A DNA stretch of 62,221 nucleotides from Metaruminococcus_A gallistercoris (lineage in GTDB: Bacteria > Bacillota > Clostridia > Oscillospirales > Ruminococcaceae). Positions 1 through 8,082 of the stretch are shown here, piece after piece; positions within the stretch are counted from its first letter, which is position 1, and every line of letters begins with the position of its first letter. A model generated the notes under the pieces. It was not told the origin of the DNA. It made no database searches and was given only the letters and a program-made list of their open reading frames with translations. The position numbers and the translations under genes were made by a program. The stretch lies in the NCBI GenBank assembly GCA_904394975.1, contig CAJFNQ010000007.1:1-62221 (forward strand). The letters run 5' to 3'.

Positions 1-147
1 CAAAAACAAGGGTAAACAGATAAGGTTTGAACGAAAAACAGGCGTGAAGCCTTGAAAAATCAATGTTTTTTGAGGATTAGATAATTAAATGCAGAATTTA
101 TTCAACACATCAACGTTTACAACACAGCAACGGAAGGGGTATGTTTT

Positions 148-1071
148 ATGCGACAGGAGCTGTTACATGGATTTCGTCTTGGGAAAATGGAGCGCGGACT
201 GGACATCCACGGGGTCGAAGTTCGCCAGCACGGCGAAGTCATTGCCAAACATCAGTGGCGGAAAGAATACCGTGAATGTGTTTTTTCGGTGAGCAAAAGC
301 TTTACTTCCATGGCACTTGGGTTTGCTCTGGAAGAAGGGCTCGTTTCCTTGGATGACCGTGTGGCCGACCATTTTGCCGAATATCTTCCGGAAAAGCCGG
401 ATGAAAAACTGCTCGCGATGACGGTACAGAACGCAATGACCATGACCTGCGGGCATGCAGTCTGCCCCATTTTTGAAATGCGGGAAAAAGACCCTACCTG
501 TGAAGACTGGCTTTCCTATATTTTCCGTCAGCCGGTGGTATATGAGCCGGGCAGTCATTTTCTGTACAGCAATGTGGGTGGATATCTGGTTTCGGCCATC
601 ATTCAGAAAAAGACCGGCCAGACCCTGCGGGATTATCTGACCCCTCGTCTGTTCAAGCCGCTCCACATCTTCAATCCTCAGTGGGAAAGCTGCCCCAAAG
701 GAATCAATGTGGGTGCTTCGGGGCTGTATCTTACCACGTCGGAGCTGTCGCGGTTCGGCCAGCTGCTGCTTTCGGGAGGAAAGTTTGAGGGCAAACAGGT
801 CGTGCCGGAAGCATATTTGAAGCTTGCGACTTCCAACCTGGTGGATAACAACAACGGCACCAGCAGTGACCCGGAGTCCAACGCCGGCTATGGCCTGCAG
901 TTCTGGCGCAATACCGTGCCGAACTCCTACCGGGCGGACGGCTTGTACGGCCAATACATTGTTGTTCTGCCGGATTATGACGCGGTGGTCACCCTGACGA
1001 GCCATGTGGAGGAAAACCAGAACAACATCCTGCGCCTTGTATGGGATGAGATTCTGCCGCAGCTTAAATAA
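148..1071 (+). CDS. serine hydrolase, class C beta-lactamase family
   Basis: A 307-residue protein of the beta-lactamase/D-Ala-D-Ala carboxypeptidase/esterase superfamily (PF00144 type). The nucleophile motif SxxK is seen as S47-V-S-K50 and the second motif as Y140-S-N142. The third motif, usually K/H-T-G, appears only as ADG just before GQYIVV, which is common in the non-lactamase members. There is no signal peptide, so it is probably a cytosolic hydrolase rather than a penicillin-binding protein. The start is an ATG behind AAGGGG about 8 bases upstream. It is monocistronic and ends at a bidirectional terminator. The substrate cannot be told from sequence; an esterase or peptidase role is as likely as lactam hydrolysis. 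Confidence 0.85.
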   Translation: MRQELLHGFRLGKMERGLDIHGVEVRQHGEVIAKHQWRKEYRECVFSVSKSFTSMALGFALEEGLVSLDDRVADHFAEYLPEKPDEKLLAMTVQNAMTMTCGHAVCPIFEMREKDPTCEDWLSYIFRQPVVYEPGSHFLYSNVGGYLVSAIIQKKTGQTLRDYLTPRLFKPLHIFNPQWESCPKGINVGASGLYLTTSELSRFGQLLLSGGKFEGKQVVPEAYLKLATSNLVDNNNGTSSDPESNAGYGLQFWRNTVPNSYRADGLYGQYIVVLPDYDAVVTLTSHVEENQNNILRLVWDEILPQLK

Positions 1072-1084
1072 TGCCGCTCAAATA

Positions 1085-1117
1085 AAAACGGCTTGCTGAA
1101 AACCAGCAAGCCGTTTT
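1085..1117. terminator. bidirectional intrinsic terminator
   Basis: A 10-bp GC-rich perfect stem (CGGCTTGCTG/CAGCAAGCCG) flanked by A4 and T4, between two convergent genes. It can serve both the serine hydrolase and mtnN. Confidence 0.85.
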
Positions 1118-1133
1118 ATGAAATGGAACGGAC

Positions 1134-1853
1134 TTATTTTTCCTGCCGCAGCATACCAAGCACGATGTCGCTGGAAACTTTGGCGGCTTTTTTTTCAAAC
1201 TCGTCAAAGGAAACGTTTGCCTCGTGTTCTGCCAGGTCTGAAATGGAGCGGATGATGATGAACGGAATGCCGTTTGCCGCTGCAACCTGCGCGATGGCGG
1301 CGCCTTCCATTTCCGCCGCCGCGGCGTCAAACTGTTCAATGAGGCTTTTTTTCAGCGCGCTGTCGTCTACGAACACGTCGCCGGAAGCAATGGTTCCCTC
1401 AATGAATTTGCTGTCTGTCAGCACCTGAGCGGCCGCCTCTTTAAACGAAGCGATGAGTTTAGGGTCCGCATGGAAAACGGTGGGTTCCTTTCCGTCCGAA
1501 CCGCCCATGTAACCTTTTGCATAGCCGAAAGCGGTCATGTCAAAGTCGTGCTGTACTGCGTCGGTGCCGATGACGATGTCACCCACCGCAAGCGAATGGT
1601 GCAGCCCGCCCGCTACGCCGGTATTGATGAGCGCGCCGACCTTGTAGCAGTCAGCCATTGCCTGTGCGCAGATGGCGGCGCATACTTTTCCGATTCCGCA
1701 CTGTGCGATGACGACGTCCTGCCCTTCCAGAGTACCATGATAAAAGGTAACGCCCGCGATGGTCTGCGTTTGAGCTTCGGTGAGCGCGGCGGTGAGAAGC
1801 TCCACTTCCGACGCCATGGCGCCGATGATGCCGATGGTTTTTTGAGTTGTCAT
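1134..1853 (-). CDS. mtnN: 5'-methylthioadenosine/S-adenosylhomocysteine nucleosidase
   Basis: A 239-residue MTA/SAH nucleosidase (Pfs). It hydrolyses the glycosidic bond of methylthioadenosine and S-adenosylhomocysteine, for methionine salvage and recycling of SAM by-products. Family landmarks seen are the N-terminal IGIIGAMASEVELL with the conserved Glu, the INTGVAGG phosphate/ribose loop, VVGD-like AVGDIVIG, the EMEGAA motif carrying a purine/ribose-binding Glu, and SISDLA with the catalytic Asp. The start at 1853 was chosen because AGAAAGGA lies 8 bases upstream; the longer frame beginning at 1883 has no ribosome site. The length is normal for the family (about 230-240). It stands alone and is transcribed divergently from the acyltransferase gene. 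Confidence 0.95.
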   Translation of the reverse strand: MTTQKTIGIIGAMASEVELLTAALTEAQTQTIAGVTFYHGTLEGQDVVIAQCGIGKVCAAICAQAMADCYKVGALINTGVAGGLHHSLAVGDIVIGTDAVQHDFDMTAFGYAKGYMGGSDGKEPTVFHADPKLIASFKEAAAQVLTDSKFIEGTIASGDVFVDDSALKKSLIEQFDAAAAEMEGAAIAQVAAANGIPFIIIRSISDLAEHEANVSFDEFEKKAAKVSSDIVLGMLRQEK

Positions 1854-1998
1854 AGGTTTTGTCCTTTCTATTTTGCAAGTCAACGTTCATATATATTGTT
1901 ATCTTATTGCATTTTTTGAAAAAGTGCAAGCTGTATCCGCGTACCAAGCGGGTGAAAAATTGCCCCGGAATGTTTGGGGAAAGGAGGAAGAACGGTTT

Positions 1999-2889
1999 AT
2001 GTCGCTTACACACCCTCATACACCATTGGAAGAGTATCCCACAGAAGAAGAACAGGCAGTAAAAATGTGGAAGCCGTTTGATATCACGGTGGATGAGCAT
2101 TACCGCTTCCTTCCCCGCAGCCGGTGGGGCGCGCGGTATTCCTATGCCGTAAAGCTGCTGGCGTCTGGTTTCTTTATTGTCTTTAACCGGCTTTGTTACG
2201 GCTTCCGGGTGATTGGTGGAGAGCGGTTCAAGCAGATACCGGGCGGAGCCGTCACCATCTGCAACCACGTGCAGGGAATGGACTGTTCCCTGGTGGTGGA
2301 GGCGGTCACACCGCACAATCTGTTTTACCCCACGGTAAAAACCAATCTCGAACTGGCGGGAATCCGCTGGCTCATTAAACTCTGCGGGGGGATTCCCATT
2401 CCCGAAACGCCGAAAGCGCTGCGGGTGTTCAATGGGGTCATCGGAACGGTGCTCAAACGGGGCGATTATGTTCATGTTTATCCCGAAGGCGTCTTGTACC
2501 CGTATTATTTAAAAGGCATCCGCAAATTTCACCGGGGCGCGTTTAAATATGCCTATGACTCGGATGTTCCGGTGATGCCCATGGTCATCACCTTCCGGGA
2601 ACGCAAGGGGCTGCGCAAACTGCTCAACCGCCGCCCGTTGCCCCAGCTCACCGTGCTGGACCCGGTTTATCCCGACCGGTCGGCCCGCGCGCACGCGGAA
2701 ATCGAGCGGCTGATGAATACCTGTTACGAAGCGATGAGCGATTTCTTTGACGAGCACTCCATCCCAGTCCCGCGGGATGCGGACAACGCGGAGGCGCTAA
2801 AGGCTCATTCCCGCGGCGGAAAGAAAAAACACCGCAAAGGCAACACGGCAGACGCTGTTGTATCCGACCCGGAAATGTGCAATTCCTGA
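1999..2889 (+). CDS. plsC: 1-acyl-sn-glycerol-3-phosphate acyltransferase family protein
   Basis: A 296-residue PlsC-type acyltransferase of phospholipid synthesis, acting on lysophosphatidic acid at the membrane face. The HX4D motif is H90-VQGM-D95, the second block reads YPEG (161-164), followed by KGIRKFHRG and the PVMPMVI hydrophobic block. The protein carries about 45 extra N-terminal residues before a short hydrophobic stretch (LLASGFFIVF), and a basic C-terminal tail rich in Lys and His. The start ATG is 8 bases after AAGGAGGAAG; the upstream in-frame extension to 1873 overlaps the divergent promoter region and is rejected. The exact acyl acceptor is inferred from the family. Confidence 0.85.
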   Translation: MSLTHPHTPLEEYPTEEEQAVKMWKPFDITVDEHYRFLPRSRWGARYSYAVKLLASGFFIVFNRLCYGFRVIGGERFKQIPGGAVTICNHVQGMDCSLVVEAVTPHNLFYPTVKTNLELAGIRWLIKLCGGIPIPETPKALRVFNGVIGTVLKRGDYVHVYPEGVLYPYYLKGIRKFHRGAFKYAYDSDVPVMPMVITFRERKGLRKLLNRRPLPQLTVLDPVYPDRSARAHAEIERLMNTCYEAMSDFFDEHSIPVPRDADNAEALKAHSRGGKKKHRKGNTADAVVSDPEMCNS

Positions 2890-2940
2890 ACCTTTATGTG
2901 TGACGATACCGAAAACAGTTGAAACGGAGCGTGTGTTTGG

Positions 2941-3279
2941 GTGAAACGGTTTGTATCCTTCTTTCTGGCTGTTTTGTTTTTGACGGCTTTGGCCGGGTGC
3001 GGCCGGCGGAGTCTGGACGATATCATCCGCGAGGAACCCAGCCTGACAGGCATCGTGAGTGAGGTGAGTGAAACATCCTGCATTGTGGAACAGGACGGAA
3101 TGCTGTATCATGTCTCGCTCGATGTGGAAAATTCAGACAGCTTTACCGACCTGAGTGTCGGGGATGAGATCGTAGTCTATTACGATGGAACGGTCGCGGA
3201 ATCCTGGCCGATGCAGATCAACAAGGTGTATGCCATCACCCTGAAAACGCCGGCAGGGCGGGTAAACAGCGGAGAATAA
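2941..3279 (+). CDS. small lipoprotein, unknown function
   Basis: A 112-residue protein with a typical lipoprotein signal: basic MKR, a hydrophobic core of about 14 residues and the lipobox LAGC with the lipidated Cys20. The mature part is short, acidic and beta-rich (alternating hydrophobic runs such as TGIVSEVSETSCIVEQ and VGDEIVVYYDGTV), suggesting an OB-like or small beta-barrel fold similar to the DUF3221/YobA-like proteins; this is only a resemblance. The start codon is GTG with a weak upstream GGAG. It lies 51 bases after plsC on the same strand and ends in a strong terminator, so it may be cotranscribed with plsC. Confidence 0.7.
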   Translation: MKRFVSFFLAVLFLTALAGCGRRSLDDIIREEPSLTGIVSEVSETSCIVEQDGMLYHVSLDVENSDSFTDLSVGDEIVVYYDGTVAESWPMQINKVYAITLKTPAGRVNSGE

Positions 3280-3316
3280 AAAACAGCGCGCAGAAAAAGT
3301 TCTGCGCGCTGTTTTT
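3278..3316. terminator. bidirectional intrinsic terminator
   Basis: Long stem AAAAAACAGCGCGCAGA / TCTGCGCGCTGTTTTT with a short loop, located between convergent genes. U-runs are available on both strands. Confidence 0.9.
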
Positions 3317-3329
3317 ATTCGCTTTTCGG

Positions 3330-4139
3330 TTAAATACCCAGCAGTTTTTCCGCGTTGAGGTGGCAGATCTGCTCCCGTTCCTCGTCTGTCAGACCGAGCT
3401 TGTCCATGAACGCGAGCGTCTGCTCCGCGGTGCCCCAGGGCAGGTCGGAACCGAACAGGATATGATCGACCCCGTGTTTTTCCACAATGCGTTTGGCCTG
3501 TTCCGGTTCGGCGAAGGTGTGGGACATGGACAGGTCGAACCAGACATTCTCAAGCCCCGCGAGGTGTTGTTCCACCCCGTCGCAGCACGCCATGCCGCCC
3601 AGGTGCGCCGCCATGATGCGAAGTCCGGGGAAAGCAAGCGCCACCTTGCGGATGGCTTGAGGAGAGGCGTGGATCACGTCCGGCGAATAGGGGTCGCGCC
3701 CCGCGTGAAAAGCCAGAGGAAGGCCAAGCTCTTCCATCTTCCGGTAGAGGGGGAAATGCCGCTCGTCATCCACAAAAAATTCCTGATAATCCGGGTGGAG
3801 CTTTACCCCGTGCAGGCCGATTTGTTTGATTCGCTCCAGCTCTTCCAAAGCGTCCTGCGCTTCCGGATGAACCGAGCCAAAGAACAGAATGCCATCCTTC
3901 TGGTTGGCGGCCGCCCAGTTGTTGACGGTCGTCTGCTGGGAAGGTTTGGTGGCGATTTGAAGAATCAGAGTGGTATCCACACCAAAGGCCGCCTGCCGTT
4001 CCCGGGTAGAGGCAAGAGTCCCCTCGCTGTGGGGCGAGGTGTTGCTGATTTGAGCCAGCTTGAGCAGGGTGCGCCCCGCAATGGCTTCCGGGAACGCGTG
4101 TGTATGGCAATCGATGATGCGGGTGGTTTGATTGGACAT
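3330..4139 (-). CDS. metal-dependent amidohydrolase (amidohydrolase-2 family)
   Basis: A 269-residue TIM-barrel hydrolase of the PF04909 group. The N-terminal metal motif is H12-T-H14, followed by GVKLHPDYQEF, FHAGRD, MAAHLGG and the C-terminal FGSDLPWG with the metal-binding Asp. This set is typical of the family, whose members act on C-C or amide bonds of aromatic or lactone-type substrates; the substrate here is unknown. The ATG at 4139 lies 9 bases after AGGAGGT-like GGAGGT; an in-frame TTG at 4157 overlaps that ribosome site and was rejected. It is the last gene of a minus-strand run rsmA-HAD-VanZ-amidohydrolase and ends at the shared terminator. Confidence 0.88.
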   Translation of the reverse strand: MSNQTTRIIDCHTHAFPEAIAGRTLLKLAQISNTSPHSEGTLASTRERQAAFGVDTTLILQIATKPSQQTTVNNWAAANQKDGILFFGSVHPEAQDALEELERIKQIGLHGVKLHPDYQEFFVDDERHFPLYRKMEELGLPLAFHAGRDPYSPDVIHASPQAIRKVALAFPGLRIMAAHLGGMACCDGVEQHLAGLENVWFDLSMSHTFAEPEQAKRIVEKHGVDHILFGSDLPWGTAEQTLAFMDKLGLTDEEREQICHLNAEKLLGI

Positions 4140-4172
4140 AATGTGCAGGACCTCCAAAGAAAGAATGCGAAA

Positions 4173-4778
4173 TCACCGTCTTCCGCCGTGACGGAACGCG
4201 GTGCGGACACCGAGATACAGCAGGTATGCCAGAATGCAGCCTGCGAAATTAAAGATGACGTCGTCAATGTTCACGCTGTTGTTTCCCAGCCGGAACGCGT
4301 TTTCCAAAAGCTGGAGCAGTTCAATCCCCAGCGCGGTGCCGAGGGAAACAAATACCATCGACAGCGGACGGATCCGCCGCCAGATCATGGGCACCAGCAC
4401 CCCGAACGGCAGGAAGAGTAAGAAGTTCCATAAAAACCCGTACAGAATGTTCTGGGTGACCGGCGACCACAGCCCCTCGCGGATGAGGTTGACGGTGGTG
4501 AAAAACGGAATGAAATTGGCGCCGGCAAATGCGGCGGAGATGCCGCCCCAGTCAAACCGGCAGCCGGAAAAATAGAGCGGGAAGAGCAGGAGCGCCGCCA
4601 GCGCAGCGAGATAGACCGCGAACAGCCCGCAGAGGATGGTGCGGGAAAGCCGCATCTTTCTCAGCCAGAGCAGGCGGACAATGATGTAAACCACCAGCGT
4701 GATGAGCATGGCGTCCGGCACCGTGAGCCAGATGTGGGAAAAGGTAAATTCGCTGGAAAAGGGGATGAATTTTTCCAT
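4173..4778 (-). CDS. VanZ-like family membrane protein
   Basis: A 201-residue integral membrane protein with about five hydrophobic segments. The diagnostic VanZ-like block is near the C-terminus: NILYGFLWNFLLFLPFG, LGIELLQLL and the VNIDDVIFNFAG signature (about residues 165-180). The original VanZ raises teicoplanin resistance, but most family members, including chromosomal ones like this, have no known role, and linkage to glycopeptide resistance genes is absent here. AAAGGAG precedes the ATG by 7 bases. It is 33 bases upstream of the amidohydrolase and likely in the same transcript. Confidence 0.85.
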   Translation of the reverse strand: MEKFIPFSSEFTFSHIWLTVPDAMLITLVVYIIVRLLWLRKMRLSRTILCGLFAVYLAALAALLLFPLYFSGCRFDWGGISAAFAGANFIPFFTTVNLIREGLWSPVTQNILYGFLWNFLLFLPFGVLVPMIWRRIRPLSMVFVSLGTALGIELLQLLENAFRLGNNSVNIDDVIFNFAGCILAYLLYLGVRTAFRHGGRR

Positions 4779-4818
4779 AAAAGGGCTCCTTTAAAAGAGT
4801 TCGGAAATTTTCAAAGGG

Positions 4819-5484
4819 TCAGCGGGCGTTGTCGGCACCGTTTTGCAGAATGGGGATCACATCCAGAAGCGATTCGCACACGCAGAGCACCAGCCGGCGC
4901 AGGTCGTCGGTCGGCGGGATGAGATCGGGCACCATGACAGCCGGGATGCCCGCGGCATACGCGGCGAGGATGCCGTTGCGGGAATCCTCTAACACAAGAC
5001 AACTTTCGGGCGGGGTATTAAGCGCTTTCGCAGCCGTGAGGAAAATATCCGGCGCGGGCTTCCCGTGGGTGATCATATCCCCGCAGATGAGTGCGGAAAA
5101 GAAGGAGGTAAGCCCGGCACGGTCAAGATAACGCTCCACGGTGGTACGGGAAGAAGAGCTGGCAACTGCCGCGGGAATGTGGTTTTGCGCAAGGAAATTG
5201 AGCAGTTCGCGCAGCCCGCGTTTGACAGGCACACCGCTTTCGTCCATCTCTTGCTCCATGTAGCGGGCGACCCGTTCGCGGAACCCGTCAAAGTCAAAGC
5301 CTTCGCCGAGGTATTCCAGACAGGTGCGGCGCACCCCTTCCTGATTCATGCCGATGACCTTGTAGACCAGCTCATCCGTGACGGGGAGACCAAGGTCCTT
5401 TCCCGCCACCAGCCAGGCTTTTTTGGCGAGGGCTTCGGTGTCGAACATCAGCCCGTCCATATCAAACAAAACTGCTTTGAACAT
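4819..5484 (-). CDS. HAD-superfamily phosphatase, beta-phosphoglucomutase-like
   Basis: A 221-residue haloacid dehalogenase-type hydrolase. Motif I is F7-D8-M-D10-G with the nucleophile Asp8 and acid/base Asp10. A helical cap follows (about residues 17-85), then motif II in ASSSSRTT, motif III Lys in HGKPAPDIF, and motif IV LEDSRNG. The cap size and the DxDGLMFDTE start are those of the beta-phosphoglucomutase/sugar-phosphatase subgroup. It probably dephosphorylates or isomerises a small phosphosugar; the substrate is not determinable. A weak GCAGGA sequence precedes the ATG. It lies 45 bases downstream of rsmA and is probably cotranscribed. Confidence 0.88.
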   Translation of the reverse strand: MFKAVLFDMDGLMFDTEALAKKAWLVAGKDLGLPVTDELVYKVIGMNQEGVRRTCLEYLGEGFDFDGFRERVARYMEQEMDESGVPVKRGLRELLNFLAQNHIPAAVASSSSRTTVERYLDRAGLTSFFSALICGDMITHGKPAPDIFLTAAKALNTPPESCLVLEDSRNGILAAYAAGIPAVMVPDLIPPTDDLRRLVLCVCESLLDVIPILQNGADNAR

Positions 5485-5529
5485 TGTATCCTGCTTTCCG
5501 GCCGAAACGGCCTTGTTGTGAAATGCCCT

Positions 5530-6411
5530 TTACTGGGCTGAACTGTTTTGTGAGTTTATAAGCGGAGCCAACGCGCCGGAAAGTGCGGCGAACTGTTCCA
5601 TGCTGAGTTGTTCCGGCCGTGCCGTGGCGGGAATGCCCGCCTGCGCGAGCGCGGTAATGACCGCGTCTTTCGGCAGAGAAAGCCCGGCACTCAGCGAATT
5701 GGCCGCGGTCTTTCTGCGTTGGGAGAAGGCCGCGCGCACGGTTTTGAAGAAAACGGTTTCGTCAAGGCCCGGGAAATCCGGCTGTTTGACATCCAGCCGG
5801 ATAACGGCTGAATCCACATTCGGAGCGGGCATAAAGCTTCCGCGGGACACGGAAAACAGCTGTTTCGGGGTGCTGAAGTACCGCACGGCAATGGTCACCG
5901 CGCCCGCTTCACGGGTGCTGGGCTCGGCGCACAGCCGGACCGCCGCTTCCTTTTGCACCATCACGGTGATGGAACGGATGGGCAGCCTTGCTTCCAGCAG
6001 GGTCATGATGACCGGCGAGGTGATGTAGTAGGGGAGGTTCGCGCAGACGACAACGTCCATCCCCGCAAACTGCTCGGCGATGAGCCGGTGCAGGTCCACC
6101 TTTAAAATATCCTCGTTGATGATGGTCACATTGTCAAACTCCGCAAGCGTTTCGTCCAGCACAGGGAGCAGACGGGTGTCGATCTCCACCGCCACGACCT
6201 TTTTTGCCCGTTTGGCAAGCTCTGCCGTGAGCACACCCACGCCGGTGCCGATTTCCAGCACGCCGGTTTCAGGCGACGCACCGCCCAGTTCGGCGATCCG
6301 CGGGCAGACTGAGGGATTGATGAGAAAGTTCTGCCCAAGTGATTTGGAAAAGGAAAAACCGTGGCGGGTGAGCAGCTGCTTCACAACGCCGATGTCGGTG
6401 AGATTGTCCAT
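5530..6411 (-). CDS. rsmA: 16S rRNA (adenine1518/1519-N6)-dimethyltransferase
   Basis: A 293-residue RsmA/KsgA enzyme that dimethylates two adjacent adenosines in the 3'-terminal hairpin of 16S rRNA using SAM, a late step in 30S maturation. The sequence shows the N-terminal KSLGQNFLINP, the SAM-binding loop VLEIGTGVGVLT, the acidic VVAVEID, the DILKVDL stretch and the catalytic NLPYYITSPV (NLPY motif), then the small C-terminal helical domain. The start at 6411 was chosen because GGAG ends 7 bases upstream; the in-frame ATG at 6423 contains that site and has none of its own. It is the first gene of the four-gene minus-strand run. Confidence 0.96.
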   Translation of the reverse strand: MDNLTDIGVVKQLLTRHGFSFSKSLGQNFLINPSVCPRIAELGGASPETGVLEIGTGVGVLTAELAKRAKKVVAVEIDTRLLPVLDETLAEFDNVTIINEDILKVDLHRLIAEQFAGMDVVVCANLPYYITSPVIMTLLEARLPIRSITVMVQKEAAVRLCAEPSTREAGAVTIAVRYFSTPKQLFSVSRGSFMPAPNVDSAVIRLDVKQPDFPGLDETVFFKTVRAAFSQRRKTAANSLSAGLSLPKDAVITALAQAGIPATARPEQLSMEQFAALSGALAPLINSQNSSAQ

Positions 6412-6506
6412 AATACGCTCCATTCAAAACCGGCAGGGCGGAGCCCCGCGGTCTGTAATATCCCTTTTATTTTAGCATATCCGCCCGGGGTTTTCAAAAA
6501 GAAATG

Positions 6507-6535
6507 TTGCAATCTGAAAAATGAACCGCTATAAT
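6507..6535 (+). promoter_or_regulatory. sigma-A-type promoter for dCMP deaminase gene
   Basis: TTGCAA, a 17-base spacer and a perfect TATAAT. The -10 hexamer overlaps the upstream in-frame ATG at 6534, so that ATG cannot be in the transcript, which decides the start of the next gene. Confidence 0.75.
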
Positions 6536-6578
6536 GAACACAAATCAACTGTTTTCATCGAAGGATGGGGGTGTCACT

Positions 6579-7067
6579 GTGGAAAGGCGCGACAAAATCA
6601 ACTACTACCTTGACATTGCACAGATGGTGTCGGAACGGGGGACCTGCCTGCGCAGGCGGTACGGCGCCATTATTGTAAAAAACGACCAGATCATCTCGAC
6701 CGGATACGTCGGCGCGCCGCGCGGACGGGAAAATTGCAGCGACATCGGCTACTGCACCCGTGAGCGGCTGCAGATCCCGCGCGGGGAGCGGTACGAGCTC
6801 TGCCGTTCGGTCCATGCGGAGGCAAACGCCATCATCTCCGCCGCCCGTTCGGACATGCTGGATTCCACCCTTTACCTTGTGGGGATCGAAGTAAGAACCG
6901 GTGAACTGGTGCCCAACGCCAGCGCCTGCTCCATGTGCAAGCGGTTAATCATCAACGCCGGTATCTCGACGGTCATCATCCGCAATACGCCGGATGAATT
7001 CACGGTGGTGAATGTTTCCGACTGGGTGGAAAACGACGAGTCGGTGGAAGGCGTTATGGGGTATTAA
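6579..7067 (+). CDS. dCMP deaminase family protein (ComEB-like)
   Basis: A 162-residue zinc-dependent deoxycytidylate deaminase that converts dCMP to dUMP, feeding dTMP synthesis. Zinc and proton-shuttle residues lie in the CRSVHAEANAI block (His and catalytic Glu) and in ASACSMCK (two Cys). The insertion with GYCTRERLQIPRGERYE is typical of the bacterial ComE operon protein 2 group. The start is GTG at 6579 behind a purine-rich GGATGGGGG; the ATG at 6534 lies inside the promoter -10 hexamer and is excluded. It is monocistronic, ending in a terminator. A dUTPase gene elsewhere in this window (27429) makes the same product. Confidence 0.88.
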   Translation: MERRDKINYYLDIAQMVSERGTCLRRRYGAIIVKNDQIISTGYVGAPRGRENCSDIGYCTRERLQIPRGERYELCRSVHAEANAIISAARSDMLDSTLYLVGIEVRTGELVPNASACSMCKRLIINAGISTVIIRNTPDEFTVVNVSDWVENDESVEGVMGY

Positions 7068-7074
7068 ACAAACG

Positions 7075-7098
7075 GCCGCGGAACCTCCGCGGCTTTTT
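7075..7098 (+). terminator. intrinsic terminator after dCMP deaminase
   Basis: GCCGCGG/CCGCGGC stem with a 5-base loop followed by T5, immediately downstream of the stop codon. Confidence 0.85.
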
Positions 7099-7155
7099 CA
7101 TGCCTGCTTTCTCTGTGTGGAGCAGGCGGTATAACGGATAAGAGGAGGAGCTTTT

Positions 7156-7608
7156 TTGGCGGAACTCAAACATGTGGAACTGTTTACCGACGGCGCGTGC
7201 AGCGGAAATCCCGGCCCGGGCGGCTGGGGCTGTGTGCTGCGGTTCGGCGGGGTGAGCAAGGAGCTTTCCGGCGGGGAGGCTCAAACCACCAACAACCGGA
7301 TGGAACTCACCGCGCTCATTGAAGGGCTGTCGGCGTTAAAATACCGGTGCCGGGTCACGGTGACGAGTGATTCCAAATATGTGATCGACGCCATCCAAAA
7401 CGGATGGGCAAAAAAATGGCGCGCCAACGGCTGGATGCGCAATAAGAAGGATAAAGCGCTCAACCCCGATTTATGGGAAACGCTGCTCAACCTGCTGGAC
7501 CGGCACGAGGTGGAGTTTGTCTGGGTAAAAGGGCACGCCGGTCACCCGGAAAACGAGCGGTGTGATGAGCTTGCCGTGGCGGAGAGCCGGAAATTCATGA
7601 AAGGATGA
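7156..7608 (+). CDS. rnhA: ribonuclease HI
   Basis: A 150-residue type I RNase H that cuts RNA in RNA:DNA hybrids (R-loops, replication primers). The four acidic active-site residues are in place: D12 in LFTDGACSGNPG, E50 in NNRMELTA, D72 in TSDSKYV and D137 in ENERCDELA, plus the mobile His in KGHAGHPEN. A basic-protrusion-like segment (WAKKWRANGWMRNKKDK) is present, as in the E. coli enzyme. The start codon is TTG, 7 bases after AGAGGAGG; no better start exists. The stop is 6 bases before the next ATG, so the two genes form one transcription unit. Confidence 0.95.
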   Translation: MAELKHVELFTDGACSGNPGPGGWGCVLRFGGVSKELSGGEAQTTNNRMELTALIEGLSALKYRCRVTVTSDSKYVIDAIQNGWAKKWRANGWMRNKKDKALNPDLWETLLNLLDRHEVEFVWVKGHAGHPENERCDELAVAESRKFMKG

Positions 7609-7614
7609 AGAGGC

Positions 7615-8082
7615 ATGCGCAGAAGTGAGCGGGAGGTCACCGCGCAAAGCGAGATCGACGAGATTATAAACGAGTGCGACTGCTGCCGGCTGGGGCTTTC
7701 GGACGGGAATGAGGTCTACATTGTCCCCTTAAGCTTTGGGTATGACCCGGAGCGGCGGGCCTTTTATTTCCACAGCGCGAAAGAGGGGCGGAAGATCGAG
7801 CTCATCCGTCAAAACGGTCGTGCCGGGTTCGAGCTGGACTGCGGTCACCGCCTGCTGCCGGGCAAGGCCGCCTGCGGGTACTCGTATGCCTACCGGAGCG
7901 TCATCGGTACTGGGAGGATTTCTCTTGTGGAAGACCCGGCGGAGCGGGAACGGGCGCTGGAGCTCATCCTGGAGCACTACACCGGGCGGAGCGGCTGGGC
8001 GTTTGATGAACACAGCGTTCAGGCGGCTGCGGTCATCCGGCTGGAGGTTGAGAAGCTCTCCTGCAAAAAGCACGATGGCTGA
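7615..8082 (+). CDS. pyridoxamine 5'-phosphate oxidase-like flavoprotein (NimA family)
   Basis: A 155-residue split-barrel flavin-binding protein of the PNPOx/NimA group. Typical stretches are the N-terminal helix ending in CDCCRLGLSDG, YIVPLSFGYD, FYFHSAKEGRKIELI and the C-terminal VIRLEVEKLSCKKH. NimA relatives reduce nitroimidazoles to amines, but most chromosomal members have unknown redox substrates, and resistance should not be assumed. The GAAGAGG ribosome site overlaps the stop region of rnhA (6-base gap), so translation is probably coupled. Confidence 0.8.
   Translation: MRRSEREVTAQSEIDEIINECDCCRLGLSDGNEVYIVPLSFGYDPERRAFYFHSAKEGRKIELIRQNGRAGFELDCGHRLLPGKAACGYSYAYRSVIGTGRISLVEDPAERERALELILEHYTGRSGWAFDEHSVQAAAVIRLEVEKLSCKKHDG

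Noticed and set aside
163..1005. 280-residue minus-strand frame opposite the serine hydrolase
   Set aside because: The plus strand shows SxxK and YSN motifs; the minus frame shows none.
4173..4778. Teicoplanin resistance call for the VanZ-like protein
   Set aside because: No vanA/H/X or regulators are present; most VanZ-like proteins are not linked to resistance.
6534..6579. ATG at 6534 as the start of dCMP deaminase
   Set aside because: It lies inside the TATAAT of a 17-base-spaced promoter, and no ribosome site precedes it.
7615..8082. Nitroimidazole-resistance gene call for the NimA-like protein
   Set aside because: The fold is right, but family membership alone does not show resistance, and no nim-type insertion element is near.
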